Shown in pieces: positions 47,941-58,470 of a stretch of DNA of 64,000 bases. The translations under genes and the position numbers were made by a program. The stretch spans positions 1 to 64,000 of the forward strand of contig JAIWNI010000098.1 in assembly GCA_025331435.1 (NCBI GenBank), written 5' to 3'. The stretch is from Choanephora cucurbitarum (lineage: Eukaryota; Mucoromycota; Mucoromycetes; Mucorales; Choanephoraceae). Numbering within the stretch: position 1 is the stretch's first letter; each line of letters starts with the position of its first letter. The notes beneath the pieces were generated by a model that had not been told where the DNA came from, searched no databases, and worked only from the letters and a program-made list of their open reading frames with translations.

Positions 47941-48011
47941 ACTGATATAAGAAAACTAAACATAAGCAAGTGACATCACGTGATAGTGATTTATTTAATT
48001 CGATTTTTCAG

Positions 48012-49694
48012 TATCATCTATACTTCATTTATACTTTATTTTCAAGCAACTTTTGAGAACAACTTTTGAGAACAACGCATGAGTAAACGTATGCTCGGAC
48101 AGTGATTGCGACACCACTCTCTCTTTCTCTATCTCCTCTCTGTTCTATCTTTTTCCCTCCTTCTCCCCGCCTCTTTCCCTTCTTTTGTGTATATACATAC
48201 ATATATACATACATATATACATATATCATCATAGTGCGCCTTTTCTCAAAATGATGTCGCTCTTTCTGAACAAAGGTATCGCTTCGCATCACATCACATC
48301 GCATCGCATCGCATCTTTGTTAGATAGAGAAAGGCAATTCAAACAGTCATCGAAACGCCTCACAGAATAAGGAACGAAGCCTTCGAGAGATGGTGGTAGT
48401 ACATTGTCGCAAGCTTCACTCGTCTTAGCAGCAAATGTATCTTTCTTGAGAACAAGCCTCCTTTTAGCACTGTTCTTGACAACCGACCAAGACTGTTCAA
48501 CTGGACTGAGTTCAGGAGAGTAAGGTGGCAGATAGATACATTTATGTCCATGAGACTCTATAGCAAACCTGATCAAGTTAGATGCGTGGACGGGAGCATT
48601 GACCATCAACAAGTAGTAGCCCTTCATTTCAGGATGTCTGTCCATCTCCTCAGGAATATCGTCAGTAGATCTCAGTTAATTGGTTGGTTAAAGTGTCTTT
48701 TGTTTACACTTTAGCTTGTCCTGCTAGCTTTTGTTTTTTTTTTCTTCTTCTTCTTCTCTTTCTTCTTCTCTTTCTTCTTCTCTTTCTTCTTCTCTTTCTT
48801 CTTCTCTTTCTTCTTCTCTTTCTTCTTCTCTTTCTTCTTCTCTTTCTTCTTCTCTTTCTTCTTCTCTTTCTTCTTCTCTTTCTTCTTCTCTTTCTTCTTC
48901 TCTTTCTTCTTCTCTTTCTTCTTCTCTTTCTTCTTCTCTTTCTTCTTCTCTTTCTTCTTCTCTTTCTTCTTCTCTTTCTTCTTCCTCTTCTCATCTATCT
49001 TCTTTTCTTGAAGGAGGAATCAGGCTTTCTCAAAACAAACCTTGATCAGGCCTTTGCTTGATATAGCACCCAAGATCAAGATGGATTTTGCTCTTGCTGT
49101 AACTGCCTTAACAGTAGCTGGCTCTCTCTTCAGAGCTCATCCATGCGTTCTTCTCAGATTTGCATTGAGTCCTGCCTCATCAATGAAGACGCAATTGCTC
49201 ATGTAATGTAAGTCCATGTGCTTTCTCTCCTCCACCCATCTCTTTCTTGCCTGAATCCCTTCTGGTCTGTTTCGTTCTAAAGGCTTCAGTTGTACTTGCT
49301 TCAGACTCATAATCCAAAGATCGCTCAGATAGCAATGCAGTTGAGGTGTCGAAAAGCGATTAGCCCTCAAAAGCACTAGTCAATCGAACAGGTAGCTGGC
49401 TAGCTGTGGCAGTTGGCTGTGTGCAGCAATGCTCTGTCACAGCATGCTTTGTTGTTTCTGCCAATTCGCCTTGTGCTTCGACAGTTCTTGGTTGGTTAGT
49501 AGTTTTGAACAAAGAGTCTGGATCCTGTCTTTCTTCCAGGCGTCATATCACCGTAGTAAGCTTCTGGGCTCGAGACTCAAGTCTAGAGCGACTACTCTAG
49601 CGCTATTCATTGGGTCTATATCAACCAGATGAACAGCTTGTGCCTTGACTTGATTACTGACGCGCTTGTTCTTGATGATGATATTATTTTTCTT
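48012..49694 (-). repeat. Right arm of the large inverted repeat
   Basis: Reverse complement of 43,901-45,520. The minisatellite is longer here (48,741-48,985, about 27 units), while the GATGC, TATATGTATG and TTGTTCTCAAAAG arrays are each one unit shorter. Past the inner edge the sequence diverges at once (a CATCACGTGATAGTG palindromic word lies at about 47,974-47,988). Past the outer edge this arm continues into the transposase N-terminus, which the left arm lacks. Confidence 0.9.
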
Positions 49695-49883
49695 CTATTT
49701 AGATTCAGTTTTTTTTGTTTTGTTTTTGGTAGCCTTATGTTTCAAAAAGGTTGTATCTTGATCAAGTTCCATAATCACTCTCTTTCTCGCTTCCATATAA
49801 GCGCCATAGGATGCAAGCTCCTCAAGCTTGTACAGATCTTCATCGCCAGTGTTATCCACTAGGCCTTTTCTGCTTTCATTCAT
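48289..49883 (-). pseudogene. Dead Tc1/IS630-type DDE transposase, right (longer) copy
   Basis: This is the same transposase as in the left arm, with an additional N-terminal part (49,883-49,695; MNESRKGLVDN...) ending at a TAG. From there to the minisatellite a single frame is broken only by stops (TAG, then TGAs), with no frameshift. The second catalytic Asp is also Val here, and the TGA after RRTHG is shared. These lesions therefore predate the inverted duplication. The element's own terminal repeats could not be found. Confidence 0.8.
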
Positions 49884-51117
49884 GATATTTCCTTATCCTC
49901 GAAATAAAACAAATAGCTCATTGTAAGTGTACTTTAAGAGAGAGAAACGCGCGACTTCATTTTAAGAAAAGATGTATTTTGACTTTTGCGCTATTAGTAA
50001 ACAGGACACTATGTTAGGTTAAAGAGCACCAGATGGAATTCTAAGAAATGATCGGTGAGTTTATGCGGCTAACTTTAGAGGCAAATACCTTCAAATTATA
50101 CATAACTTTACGTTTTCATTAAGCTTTGTTATGGATAATGTTACTAAATATGTTGATAGATAGAAGTAAAATAAAACTTGCAGATATTGCCGACTATTGG
50201 AGCTTATAGTAAGAACCAACTATACATAATTATACTTGCTTCATCTTAAATTGACAGATACTTGCAAATGAGAATTTGTTTTGTATGAACAGATATAAGA
50301 TATGCCAAATAATTAGCTGAAGCATTGGTCAACTTAAGCAGCTATAAATCAGAGCAATACTTTACATAAACATGTGGCATGTCTAAGATGCTTAAGCACG
50401 AAAGTCAAGGACTCCCCCTAAAGACCTTGGTTTTGCTACGAAATGTTTATGTAGGATTACCAAAAGAGTTTGCCACCTACTAAACAAATAGTGATTCACA
50501 AGCCAAACATTGCTGAATTAATCGTCGTCAGAAAAGGATGAATAACAGTGCATATCACTCCTTTATCTAACCAAGCTTAATCTTGCTGAGCAATTTCAAG
50601 TTGTTTGAAACAGCAAAGCCAAGCACCTGGCACTTAGAAGATAGTCGATTTTGAAATGACTGAAGCAATATTATTGGGGATTTGCAATGTTTTTATTAAT
50701 TGACATTTACTCAGGGCTTGTCAGTTTAATCTTATCACTGGCAATGGATCGACTTTAATTCACTTTTTCTATGCAGCCCCTATTCAAAATCAAAGTTACA
50801 CCGAGATTTCTCTGATCATAAGGCACTTTGAATTACAAGAATCCTATTTGTTGTTTAGTGCTTTGATCTGTTACTTTCTTGGTTTTGGCTCAATAGTTGT
50901 ATTTCATAAGAAAATAAATAAATGAGTTAGATGAAGAAGTTGAACTCAAATATGACACAGCTTTTCATGAGTCTTTGTTTCTTTTTTTATTCTTGTTGAA
51001 GATAAACATCATTTTGGTTTGCAGCAATGTTACATAAGCCACAGATTTTGTATATTTTTAGACAATTCTTTTTCTTCTCTTCGGGCTTTCGCTTTCTCTC
51101 TTTTTCTTTTGACAAAA
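49884..51117. other. 1.2-kb AT-rich spacer
   Basis: No gene or repeat recognised. The last 60 bp before 51,118 are CT-rich, as is usual upstream of starts in this window. Confidence 0.5.
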
Positions 51118-51645
51118 ATGTTGAATAAACAGGATTTACTACCAACTTTTACTGCTTTATTGTCTTCCTCATGTTGTGTAATCCAACTACTATTAAATGC
51201 GTTTTCTGTTTCATGTGCTGGCTTTTCAGTCTTGACACCATATCGATATCTGTTGACAACCTTGACTATCATCTTATTGAGTTATCAGCTTTACAAGAAT
51301 AGGTTGTCACGCATTGTTCTGCTTGTGTCCATTGGCTTAATGGCAAGTTCTGACGTGGTGGCATGGTTCAATCGTTCTTCAGTTCAGATGGCAGCAGTAG
51401 CCCATATTAATTATAGAATTTCATTAGACGGTTTAGGATGCGAAGCATGTGCTAGTAGAATTAAAAACACGCTAAATTCAATAGAATGGATAGAAAATAC
51501 ATTTGTGTTTTTTAACAATCAAACTGCTATTGTTCTTGTACCGCAGGATAAGGACGGCAAAGATATACCAAACTCAATAATAAGCACAATCAAAGCTATA
51601 GACAATAAATACAGCGCAGAATTAATTGATGCCTGGGCCTCTTGA
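51118..51645 (+). CDS. MerT-like membrane protein fused to a heavy-metal-associated (HMA) domain
   Basis: The start is at 51,118 (ACAAAAATG context), giving 175 aa; in-frame codons further upstream include no better start. Residues ~8-105 contain three hydrophobic segments. The first carries LLSSSCCVIQLLLNAF, and TPYR follows. This arrangement (paired Cys in the first span, then an xPYRP-like word) resembles the bacterial mercuric transporter MerT. Residues ~108-175 form an HMA fold with the metal-binding LGCEACASR (GxxCxxC) and the usual beta-alpha-beta spacing, like MerP. Bacterial MerTP fusions exist; a fungal one would be unusual. Likely role: membrane handling of a soft metal ion. There is no mer-like neighbour. 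The MerT likeness is by eye and moderate; the HMA assignment is firm. Confidence 0.7.
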   Translation: MLNKQDLLPTFTALLSSSCCVIQLLLNAFSVSCAGFSVLTPYRYLLTTLTIILLSYQLYKNRLSRIVLLVSIGLMASSDVVAWFNRSSVQMAAVAHINYRISLDGLGCEACASRIKNTLNSIEWIENTFVFFNNQTAIVLVPQDKDGKDIPNSIISTIKAIDNKYSAELIDAWAS

Positions 51646-51926
51646 ATAAACATAATAGTTTCTTGCTCTTTTTGTCTTTTACACGAGGTGTGTAACATTT
51701 GAAATTATACAATCAATTTTGTGTAAACAGTGAATTTATTCAAATACTTTCCTTTCTCCTTTTTTTTCCCTTTTCTCTCTTCTTTTCTCTTATTTATTTA
51801 TCCTCCTTAGTTGAAAGACGATTTTGTTTCTCAATTCCATCCCTCTCCTTTCATATTTATCATTCATATATAATAACATACTCTTCCTTTCCTTTTCATT
51901 TCAATAATATCTTTTATAAAAGAAAA

Positions 51927-53313
51927 ATGAGTCATTTTGCACCTGTCATGCTTGGCTCGATTGTCGCTATAGCAGTAGGATCGACAGAAGCAGCACCTTA
52001 TCTCGATAAAAGAGCAGTAAAAGAAGATGATCTAGAAAATGATGGTAGACAAAACTAGCAAATTTGTCACAAACTTTCTATTGATACTATATATAGGGAA
52101 AAACAATAGTAGCTCAAAAAAGTCCTCGAGCGAAAAAACAGTCAACAAAGCAGAAGTGGTCGAAACACAGTTTGCCAATAAGCCTACCGAAGCAGCCAAG
52201 GAGACTAAAGGTGCCAAGAGTGCAGCAGAAACAACCTCAAAGCATACATCGAAGGAAGCTACAAAGACAACCACAAGTAGTGCAGCTTCAAAGTCATCTT
52301 CATCTGCTGCTCCAGCTAAGACATCTGCTAAAGGCAAAGATGATGTATCATCAGCAGTACCTTCTCAAAGTAAACCAGCTTCATCTGCTCCAATCGCAAC
52401 TAGTGCCTCAATCGCAACTAGTGCCTCAACTGCAACCAGTGCCCCAACTGTAACTAGTGCTTCTAGTACCTCTATCCCAACAACGGCATCTACTTCATCA
52501 TCCCTAATTCCATCTTCTAGCAGCAGTGCCATCAGTTCTCCTTCTATTAGCAACTCTACTGCTTTGGCAGATAAAGCCAATGACGAGACTAGCGGCATGT
52601 CAGGCGGCGCTATTGGTGGTATTATTGCTGCAATCTTGATCATTGTCATTGGCGCTTGTTCTTTTATTGCTTTGCGCAGAAGACAAGAAAGAAAAAAACG
52701 TCATATGAACAAGTCTTCGAAGCCAGATCCTTTCACTATGGGCTTCGGTAGTGACAGTGCCTTCAATGGCGGCTATCAACCTCCCATGCAACAAGTTGAC
52801 CAATACCAACACCAATATGGTACACAGCCTGCAGTAGCTGAAAACATCTCCACTGAACCTCCCGCTCAACAATACCAACAAAACATCTCAAGTGGCAATG
52901 AGGCTTCTATCAACACCGACACTGCTATTACAGGTGCTACTAGTGCTGCAGGTGCTGCTGCTGTCGGCTCTGCTGTTGCCTTCAACGAAAACACACCAAC
53001 CTCTCAAACACCCCTCGCACCTACACAGCCTGATTCATTAGGTGTATTTTATGTAGCAGCAACATATACACCTACACTGAGTGACGAAATCGATATCCAA
53101 ACAGGCGATCAAGTAGAAATTTTGGTAGAATACGATGATGGCTGGTGTCAAGGTATCAATTTGTCCCGCGGCAATGTGAAGGGTGTATTCCCCAAACACT
53201 GTATTGATTACACGCCACCAGATCAGTTCATTCAATCAACAACCCCTAATACATTGAACCCTAGTCCTGAAATAGACAGAACCAAACGAGTCAGCTCTAT
53301 GTTTATTGGATAA
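51927..53313 (+). CDS. Signal-anchored single-span membrane protein with cytoplasmic SH3 domain
   Basis: Two exons (51927-52044, 52097-53313) give 444 aa. An N-terminal signal-like segment (VMLGSIVAIAVGSTEA) is followed by LDKR, a plausible Kex2 site. A long S/T/A/K-rich, probably O-glycosylated ectodomain follows, with SIATSA/STATSA/TVTSA reiterations. One membrane span (GGIIAAILIIVIGACSFIAL) ends in RRRQERKKRH, so the C-terminus is cytoplasmic. A Q/P/N-rich stretch leads to an SH3 domain (ATYTPTLSDEIDIQ, GDQVEILVEYDDGWCQG, GVFPKHCID). This architecture (mucin-like outside, SH3 inside) recalls fungal surface sensors and polarity proteins, but no direct orthologue is claimed. Confidence 0.8.
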
Positions 53314-53567
53314 AAGGGTTACTAGCCAAGCAATGACATATCTAATAATAAATAATACAACGATTATAAAACAAGTTTCATAGCAATAGAACGAGAATTT
53401 GTATTGCTGCTGAAAGCTTCAGCTTGATCGACAATGACCTGATTCTTTCAAATTTTGTTTGTTTTTGGCCTTTTGAGATAGCTGTTTATTTCATGAACCT
53501 TTTGTATGTTTGAACTTCTCTCTGCTAGGCATTTCATTTTCATATATAGGCTTCTTTCTTTTGAAAT

Positions 53568-53570
53568 ACC
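53568..53570. repeat. Left 3-bp target duplication (ACC) of the CACTA element
   Basis: ACC lies immediately before CACTGTAAAA. The same ACC lies at 58,487-58,489 directly after TTTTACAGTG. Confidence 0.8.
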
Positions 53571-53583
53571 CACTGTAAAAAAA

Positions 53584-53830
53584 AAAAAGGTTTTTTTCGC
53601 CGAAAAGCCCGCAAAAAACCTTTTTTCAGAGGTTTTTGAGAGGTTTAACACTTAATTAGCCTTTTGTCGGAGGTTTCTGTTGGGTTTTGGTTGACCTTTT
53701 AAAAAAAGGCTTTTTGATGGTTCAATTTTTATTTTTTTTTATTTTTTCAAAGGTTCTTCTGAGAAACCTTTTTTTTGGGCGAAAATGATTAAATTCGAAA
53801 GGTTTTTTTTTTTGGAATATATTTTTTAAA
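53584..53830. repeat. Left subterminal AGGTTTT repeats of the CACTA element
   Basis: Repeated RAGGTTTTT words occur in mixed spacing with occasional inverted AAAACCTTTT. They mirror the right subterminal block. In other CACTA elements such motifs bind the accessory TNPA protein; that role is inferred here. Confidence 0.65.
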
Positions 53831-53905
53831 GTACTTTTACCGGCTTTTTTTGCAGTAGTTATTTTATTCAATCAAATGTTCTATAGATAATTATGTATAT
53901 TAAGC

Positions 53906-56896
53906 TCAGTATATTTGGTCAAAGCTACCAAGCTTGCTTCTAGTAATTGCAGAGGAGTCCCAGATGTAATAGTTTCTATTTTGACAGTTGATATAAGTAG
54001 CTTTTGTTTGCAGTTGTTCTATGTTGATAATAACATATTTGTCTTCTTCATTTTGTAGTTGCTGTTCGTTGTTCAGGTAGAAGCCAATGCGTTGGCTTTG
54101 CACTTCATGAAGAACAGGGTTCTTATGAACGCGTACCAAACACAATGGTTCTTTTCCAGGCAACCCAAAGATGTATTCAACTGTTGAAAGGAACTTATTG
54201 AACACGACATTTGCTGAAACATCACTTATGACATGCAAGTCAACAAGTACAAGATCGTTGGTTCGGATAATGCACCTACTTTTGTACAGAGTGAGGCTGC
54301 TATAGGTAGTAACGTTGAGGTTACCATCAATCGTCCGCATACTGTTGCCAGCAGGTCTTGATCGATTGAGGTAAGAGCTCAGAGCAACCTCAAACTGTAC
54401 AGCCCTTGCTTCTGTGGACTTGATAGTAAGCTGTCGGGTCTTTTGTTTGCCGAGGCAGAAAGTAGATGCACCAGAGCCGGGGACAGGACACAGAAAAGAG
54501 CGAATCTCATGAACAGACCTACTGTAATAGTTGGCAGCAAAGCTCTTGTTCATTTCATTGATTGCATTTTGGCCAGGGCTTTTTTTGGAACGAATGGTAA
54601 CTTTCGTTAAGCCTATCAGACGTTCTAATGGTCTTGCACTGATCTGTCGAAGGGGGCCTTGGCTCTTGATGATAAATGGAATATGTAGAAGACTATGCTG
54701 GTTCACAGTAAACACATCAGAGGAGCAGTGATTCTTTAAAAAGGTGTGCCATTGAAGAATATTCCTTTCAATATTTTGTAAGTCTGCTTTTGTTATTTTG
54801 AACTGAAGTGACAATGAACAGGCTTTGGACAAACAACGTAGAGCAGAATACATTTCTTCCAGCAACTTTCGTTCGATTCTTTTTTCTCTAGTGGCTATTT
54901 CATCGTTTTGTTGCTGGTACATTGCTGGCAATACATTTGGTACAACATGTTGCAAAAACATGATCCAGTCAACGCCTCGAGCATGTCCTGATCTATCATG
55001 TATGTCTACATGGTAACAAGCAAATATGTACGTATATTTTTGGCTTTAGTATTTTGGGGGGAGCAAAAACTCGAGATTTGTCTACTTACCTATCAAATTG
55101 CCTTCAAATGCTTTACTATTAGTATACTTGGCGGTATTAGCCATGCACAATCCTATCGTTTTTCTATAGCGGTTTTTCAAGAGCAAAATGTTTTCTTTGT
55201 GCTTTCCAGTACTTATAAGATTCCACAGCTGCTTGGCAACATTGTGTCCCCAAAGATGCAATTCATCCAAACACAAAAACGAAGAGTCAGTGAAACAGGC
55301 AAGAAATTGAAGAGGTGTGGAGTGCTTAATACCACAGGTTTCCTAGAAGAATAACCAGGTTAGTTCAACTCACAGTTCGTTGAAAGTTGCATTTCTATTT
55401 ACTCACCTTGTCGACATCAAAATCAGCTTTCTTTCTGATTTCGGTTGAAGCACCATCTACGATAAAGGAGTATCCTCTTTTGACCAAACGACGAGTCCCC
55501 TGAATCTTACAGATTCTGCAGCCAAACTCAGAAGCATGGGTTTTGTGTGCTATCATCTCTGACATGGCAGGGAAATCACCGATGATAGCAAGCACAAAGG
55601 CTTTGCAGAAGATGTTTTGGCCGTCTTGTGTTTTGATCTTCATGCCATGCTCTTGTAATGCCAAAAGATCCTCGAATGTTGGTGCCAGGTAACTATATAT
55701 GTTTTTTGGTTTTTTGCTTCCGAAGGTAATCATGACCTGTAACATATTTTCTTTCTTGTAGCTACAAGTTATAAAGAGGTTGAGAAACACAGTATAATGG
55801 ATCAGATTCGCCGCATATCAATCTTTCACTTACCGAACATCTGGAGGAAGGTTTAGAACCACTGCCATAAAAGTGACCATGGTTGTAGAGCCCCTCTTTT
55901 GAGGAGCGAAGCCATCGATATACAAAGCAAGAGCAAGGTCATAATCGTTTTTAAACAGATGCTTATGCTTTTGATAGAGGTCTCCATCAAAGATATCCGT
56001 GTAAGTATTTGCTACTCTGGACTTCTCATGTTGAACACGGTACAACAGTTGTTCTCGGTTTTGGGCTTTATTGAACATGGTAGCCAGTTGGTGGTAGAGG
56101 GGGATCTGTGTAGTTGTTGCAACTGGACTTACACCATCTTCCTTGTACCGCTTGTTGTTCGTTTCGCAGGAGCACTCAACCTGATCATCTTGATAAAACA
56201 TGTGTGAGTGACTTTCACAAACATGGTAGGTTTTTTTAAGCGGACCGTAGGGAGTTTCAACAAGCTTGTTTGAGAGGTACGGGGAAAGCAACATAGGACC
56301 AGCTACAAGACAGTTACAGTCAATAAAGAGAACGAAATTATATGTGAGGACAGAGAAGGTAGATACGTACAATAACCAATACTTCTCAAAAACTTGTTGA
56401 AGTGCTTAATCAATCCATCTTGTGCTACATTGTTCACCTTGTTCTCTCTCATAAACATCTTCAATTCGACGTTGAACTTATCAAAAGCATCTGGAGAGCC
56501 CAAAGTAGATGAGAAGTCAACTTCCAACGGACGATCCATGTTTTCAAGATGTCTTTCCAAATGAAGATTAACTTGCTCGATTTCGTTGATCTTCTCTTCT
56601 TCTTGATCCTCTTGGTCAACGACTACTTCTTCTTCCGCTTCAACTGCCTCGCAACTTTCATCTTCATCGTTGCTTTGATCATCAATTGCATTATCGACAG
56701 CAGAAAAGGCATCAGATTCCGTCATCAAAGCGTCTTCATTAGATTCCACTTTGTAGGAAGCATATGCTGTGTGGTTTTCAGCATTACGCATAGTAGCGGA
56801 CATAATCTTGGCAATACGATCCAATTCGTGCTTATCACAATGCTTTTTGTAAGCTCTTTCAGTAATTCTTGAATCGCAGATTGTACAGTAACGCAT
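53906..56896 (-). CDS. CACTA transposase (TNPD/Tnp2-like), intact, five exons
   Basis: Exons 56896-56371, 56302-55834, 55761-55407, 55342-55090 and 55005-53906 sum to 2,703 nt, 900 aa, with no disabling mutation. A short N-terminal C2H2-like finger (CTIC, then HCDKH) is followed by an acidic linker (DQEDQEEEK). The transposase core follows: LALALYIDGFAPQKRGS with the first catalytic Asp; SKKPKNIYSYL; AIIGDFPAMSEM; a cysteine pair (GCRICKIQG); FLCLDELHLWGHN with a second acidic residue. Then comes the SGHARGVDW region and the helical DUF4218-like C-terminus (PLERLIGLTK). This order is that of Tnp2-type CACTA transposases. The first Met of the longer open stretch (56,923) is nine codons upstream. 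Confidence 0.85.
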
Positions 56897-57395
56897 TTTA
56901 TTAGTTATAAAACAAACTGTCATTGAAGGACTGACATGTTTATTAATACCAGAAATTCAGGTCATCGGCTTTTAAATGTGCTCCAATGGAATTCATGTTA
57001 CTACGAATTCTAACTATGCCGCTCCAATTAAAAATGCCTTTGTGTATTGCAAAGCAGAAAGTCTTGACAAGCTAACCTTTTGAACAATTTACTTTGCAAA
57101 TATACTGCGGATGCAGTCCCCCATTTTCGAAGCCACTGCGGTTTTCTAGGTAAAAGAAAAAAACTTTTTTCACGATTATTAATTTCTCTTTTTTCTCTTT
57201 CTCCCTCACTTATTCAATTTTAAGGTAAATAATAGTAAAAAATTGCTTGTCATTCAACTAATCGCCATTCCATTTCAACTTATATTATCAAATCAAAGGT
57301 ATTGCTCAATTGATGTGGTTTATTTGTGTTCTATGAATAGTGATAATGAGTCGATAGCTTATTGCTTTTTGTTTAATCTGTAGAACAATATCGAA
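56897..57395. promoter_or_regulatory. Divergent promoter region of the CACTA element
   Basis: 499 bp between the transposase start and the accessory gene start. It is AT-rich with a T-run block at 57,165-57,205. A TTTTTGTTTAATCTGTAG sequence ends 12 bp before the plus-strand ATG and looks like a 3' splice site, so a 5'-UTR intron is likely. Confidence 0.45.
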
Positions 57396-58067
57396 ATGGC
57401 TCCCACTCCCAAGTACGTAACTGACCTTTTGGCCGCATTTGGTCAAGTTGTTGAACGTCTTACTGCAGTTGAAAAGCAGAATGAGATACTTTCTGACCTA
57501 GTTCATGAACTTGGTGAAGAAATCACTGGTCTTAATCAACAGGTTCAGCTACTAAGCAGTGACCAAAGCCCCGCCACCACCACCACCACCTCCATGGCAA
57601 GAACCTTCAGGTATAACATGCCTAAGCGAACAAATCCTGGAGCAAGTATAAGATGGGTTCTGGCCGACGCTCTTCCTGATCATACTGAGGAAGAGCTAAA
57701 GGCCCTCTTCAAGGACTTTGGCAGCATGGCTCTCAAAGCATGCACCATCTATGCCAACAGCGAAGGCAATCCGGGCGCCAGCTACACAAAGGTCCCTGCT
57801 CAAGGTAAGTCTGTTATGCAGCAAACAGCACTTGATCTGTTGCTCAAAGCACATGAAGAGCTGTCCTTTCTTCATGAGTGCGAGTCGTACTGGCCTGTTG
57901 GATTTGCTATCCAAAACTCTTGGACAGAATTTGCCAAGCGACAGTAAGTAAATAATTGCAAGTAAACGGCACCATTACTAATTGTAATTTAATGTATTTG
58001 TAGCCGAAAAAGGGAAGCTCTTCTTGCTGCAAGAGCTGCTGCAAGAAACGCTTCTGCTGCTAGCTAA
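57396..58067 (+). CDS. CACTA accessory protein with N-terminal coiled coil (TNPA-like role inferred)
   Basis: Exons 57396-57943 and 58004-58067 give 612 nt, 203 aa. An N-terminal heptad-rich segment (VVERLTAVEKQNEILSDLV, GLNQQVQLL) predicts a coiled coil. A Thr-rich hinge leads to a compact domain (SIRWVLADALP, LHECESYWPVGFAIQNSW). The tail is basic and alanine-rich (RKREALLAARAAARN). No zinc finger is present. Its place beside the transposase inside the element suggests a DNA-binding helper like TNPA, but the sequence shares no motif I know. It may be a fungal host-gene-like domain captured by the element. Confidence 0.7.
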
Positions 58068-58209
58068 TTGACTTCTTTTTTGCTTGAATAAAATGTTTTT
58101 TTCCTTATATCTGCTGTTTCGATTCCACAAGCATTGGCTGGAAGCGATTATGTAGCTTTCCAAGCATAATTAAAGACATTCATTTATAACCAATAAAATG
58201 CGTTTAATT

Positions 58210-58470
58210 TGAACCTCTAAAAGACCTTTTTCTCGAATGTACAAACCATTGAAAAACCCTGAAATAAAGGCCAATAAAGGACCCGTTTTAAAAACCTCGA
58301 AATGACCTCTAAAAGACCTCTAAATGACCCTTTGCAGGCGAATGCAAAAAAACCTTTAAAAAACCTTTAAAAAACCTCGACAATTTAGCCTTTAAATAAC
58401 CTTTGATTTCGACATTTTAGCCTTTTAAAATCGGGGTCTTTTGACCTTTAAAAAACCTTTAAACGACCCC
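58210..58470. repeat. Right subterminal AAAACCT repeats of the CACTA element
   Basis: Many AAAGACCT, AAAAACCT and AAATGACC words, inverted relative to the left block. The last ones run into CCCCTAATTTTTTTACAGTG. Confidence 0.65.

Noticed and set aside
51019..51117. N-terminal extension of the MerT-like protein
   Set aside because: It begins at TTG and crosses a CT-rich promoter-like tract; the ATG at 51,118 has a good A-rich context and places the first span at the N-terminus.
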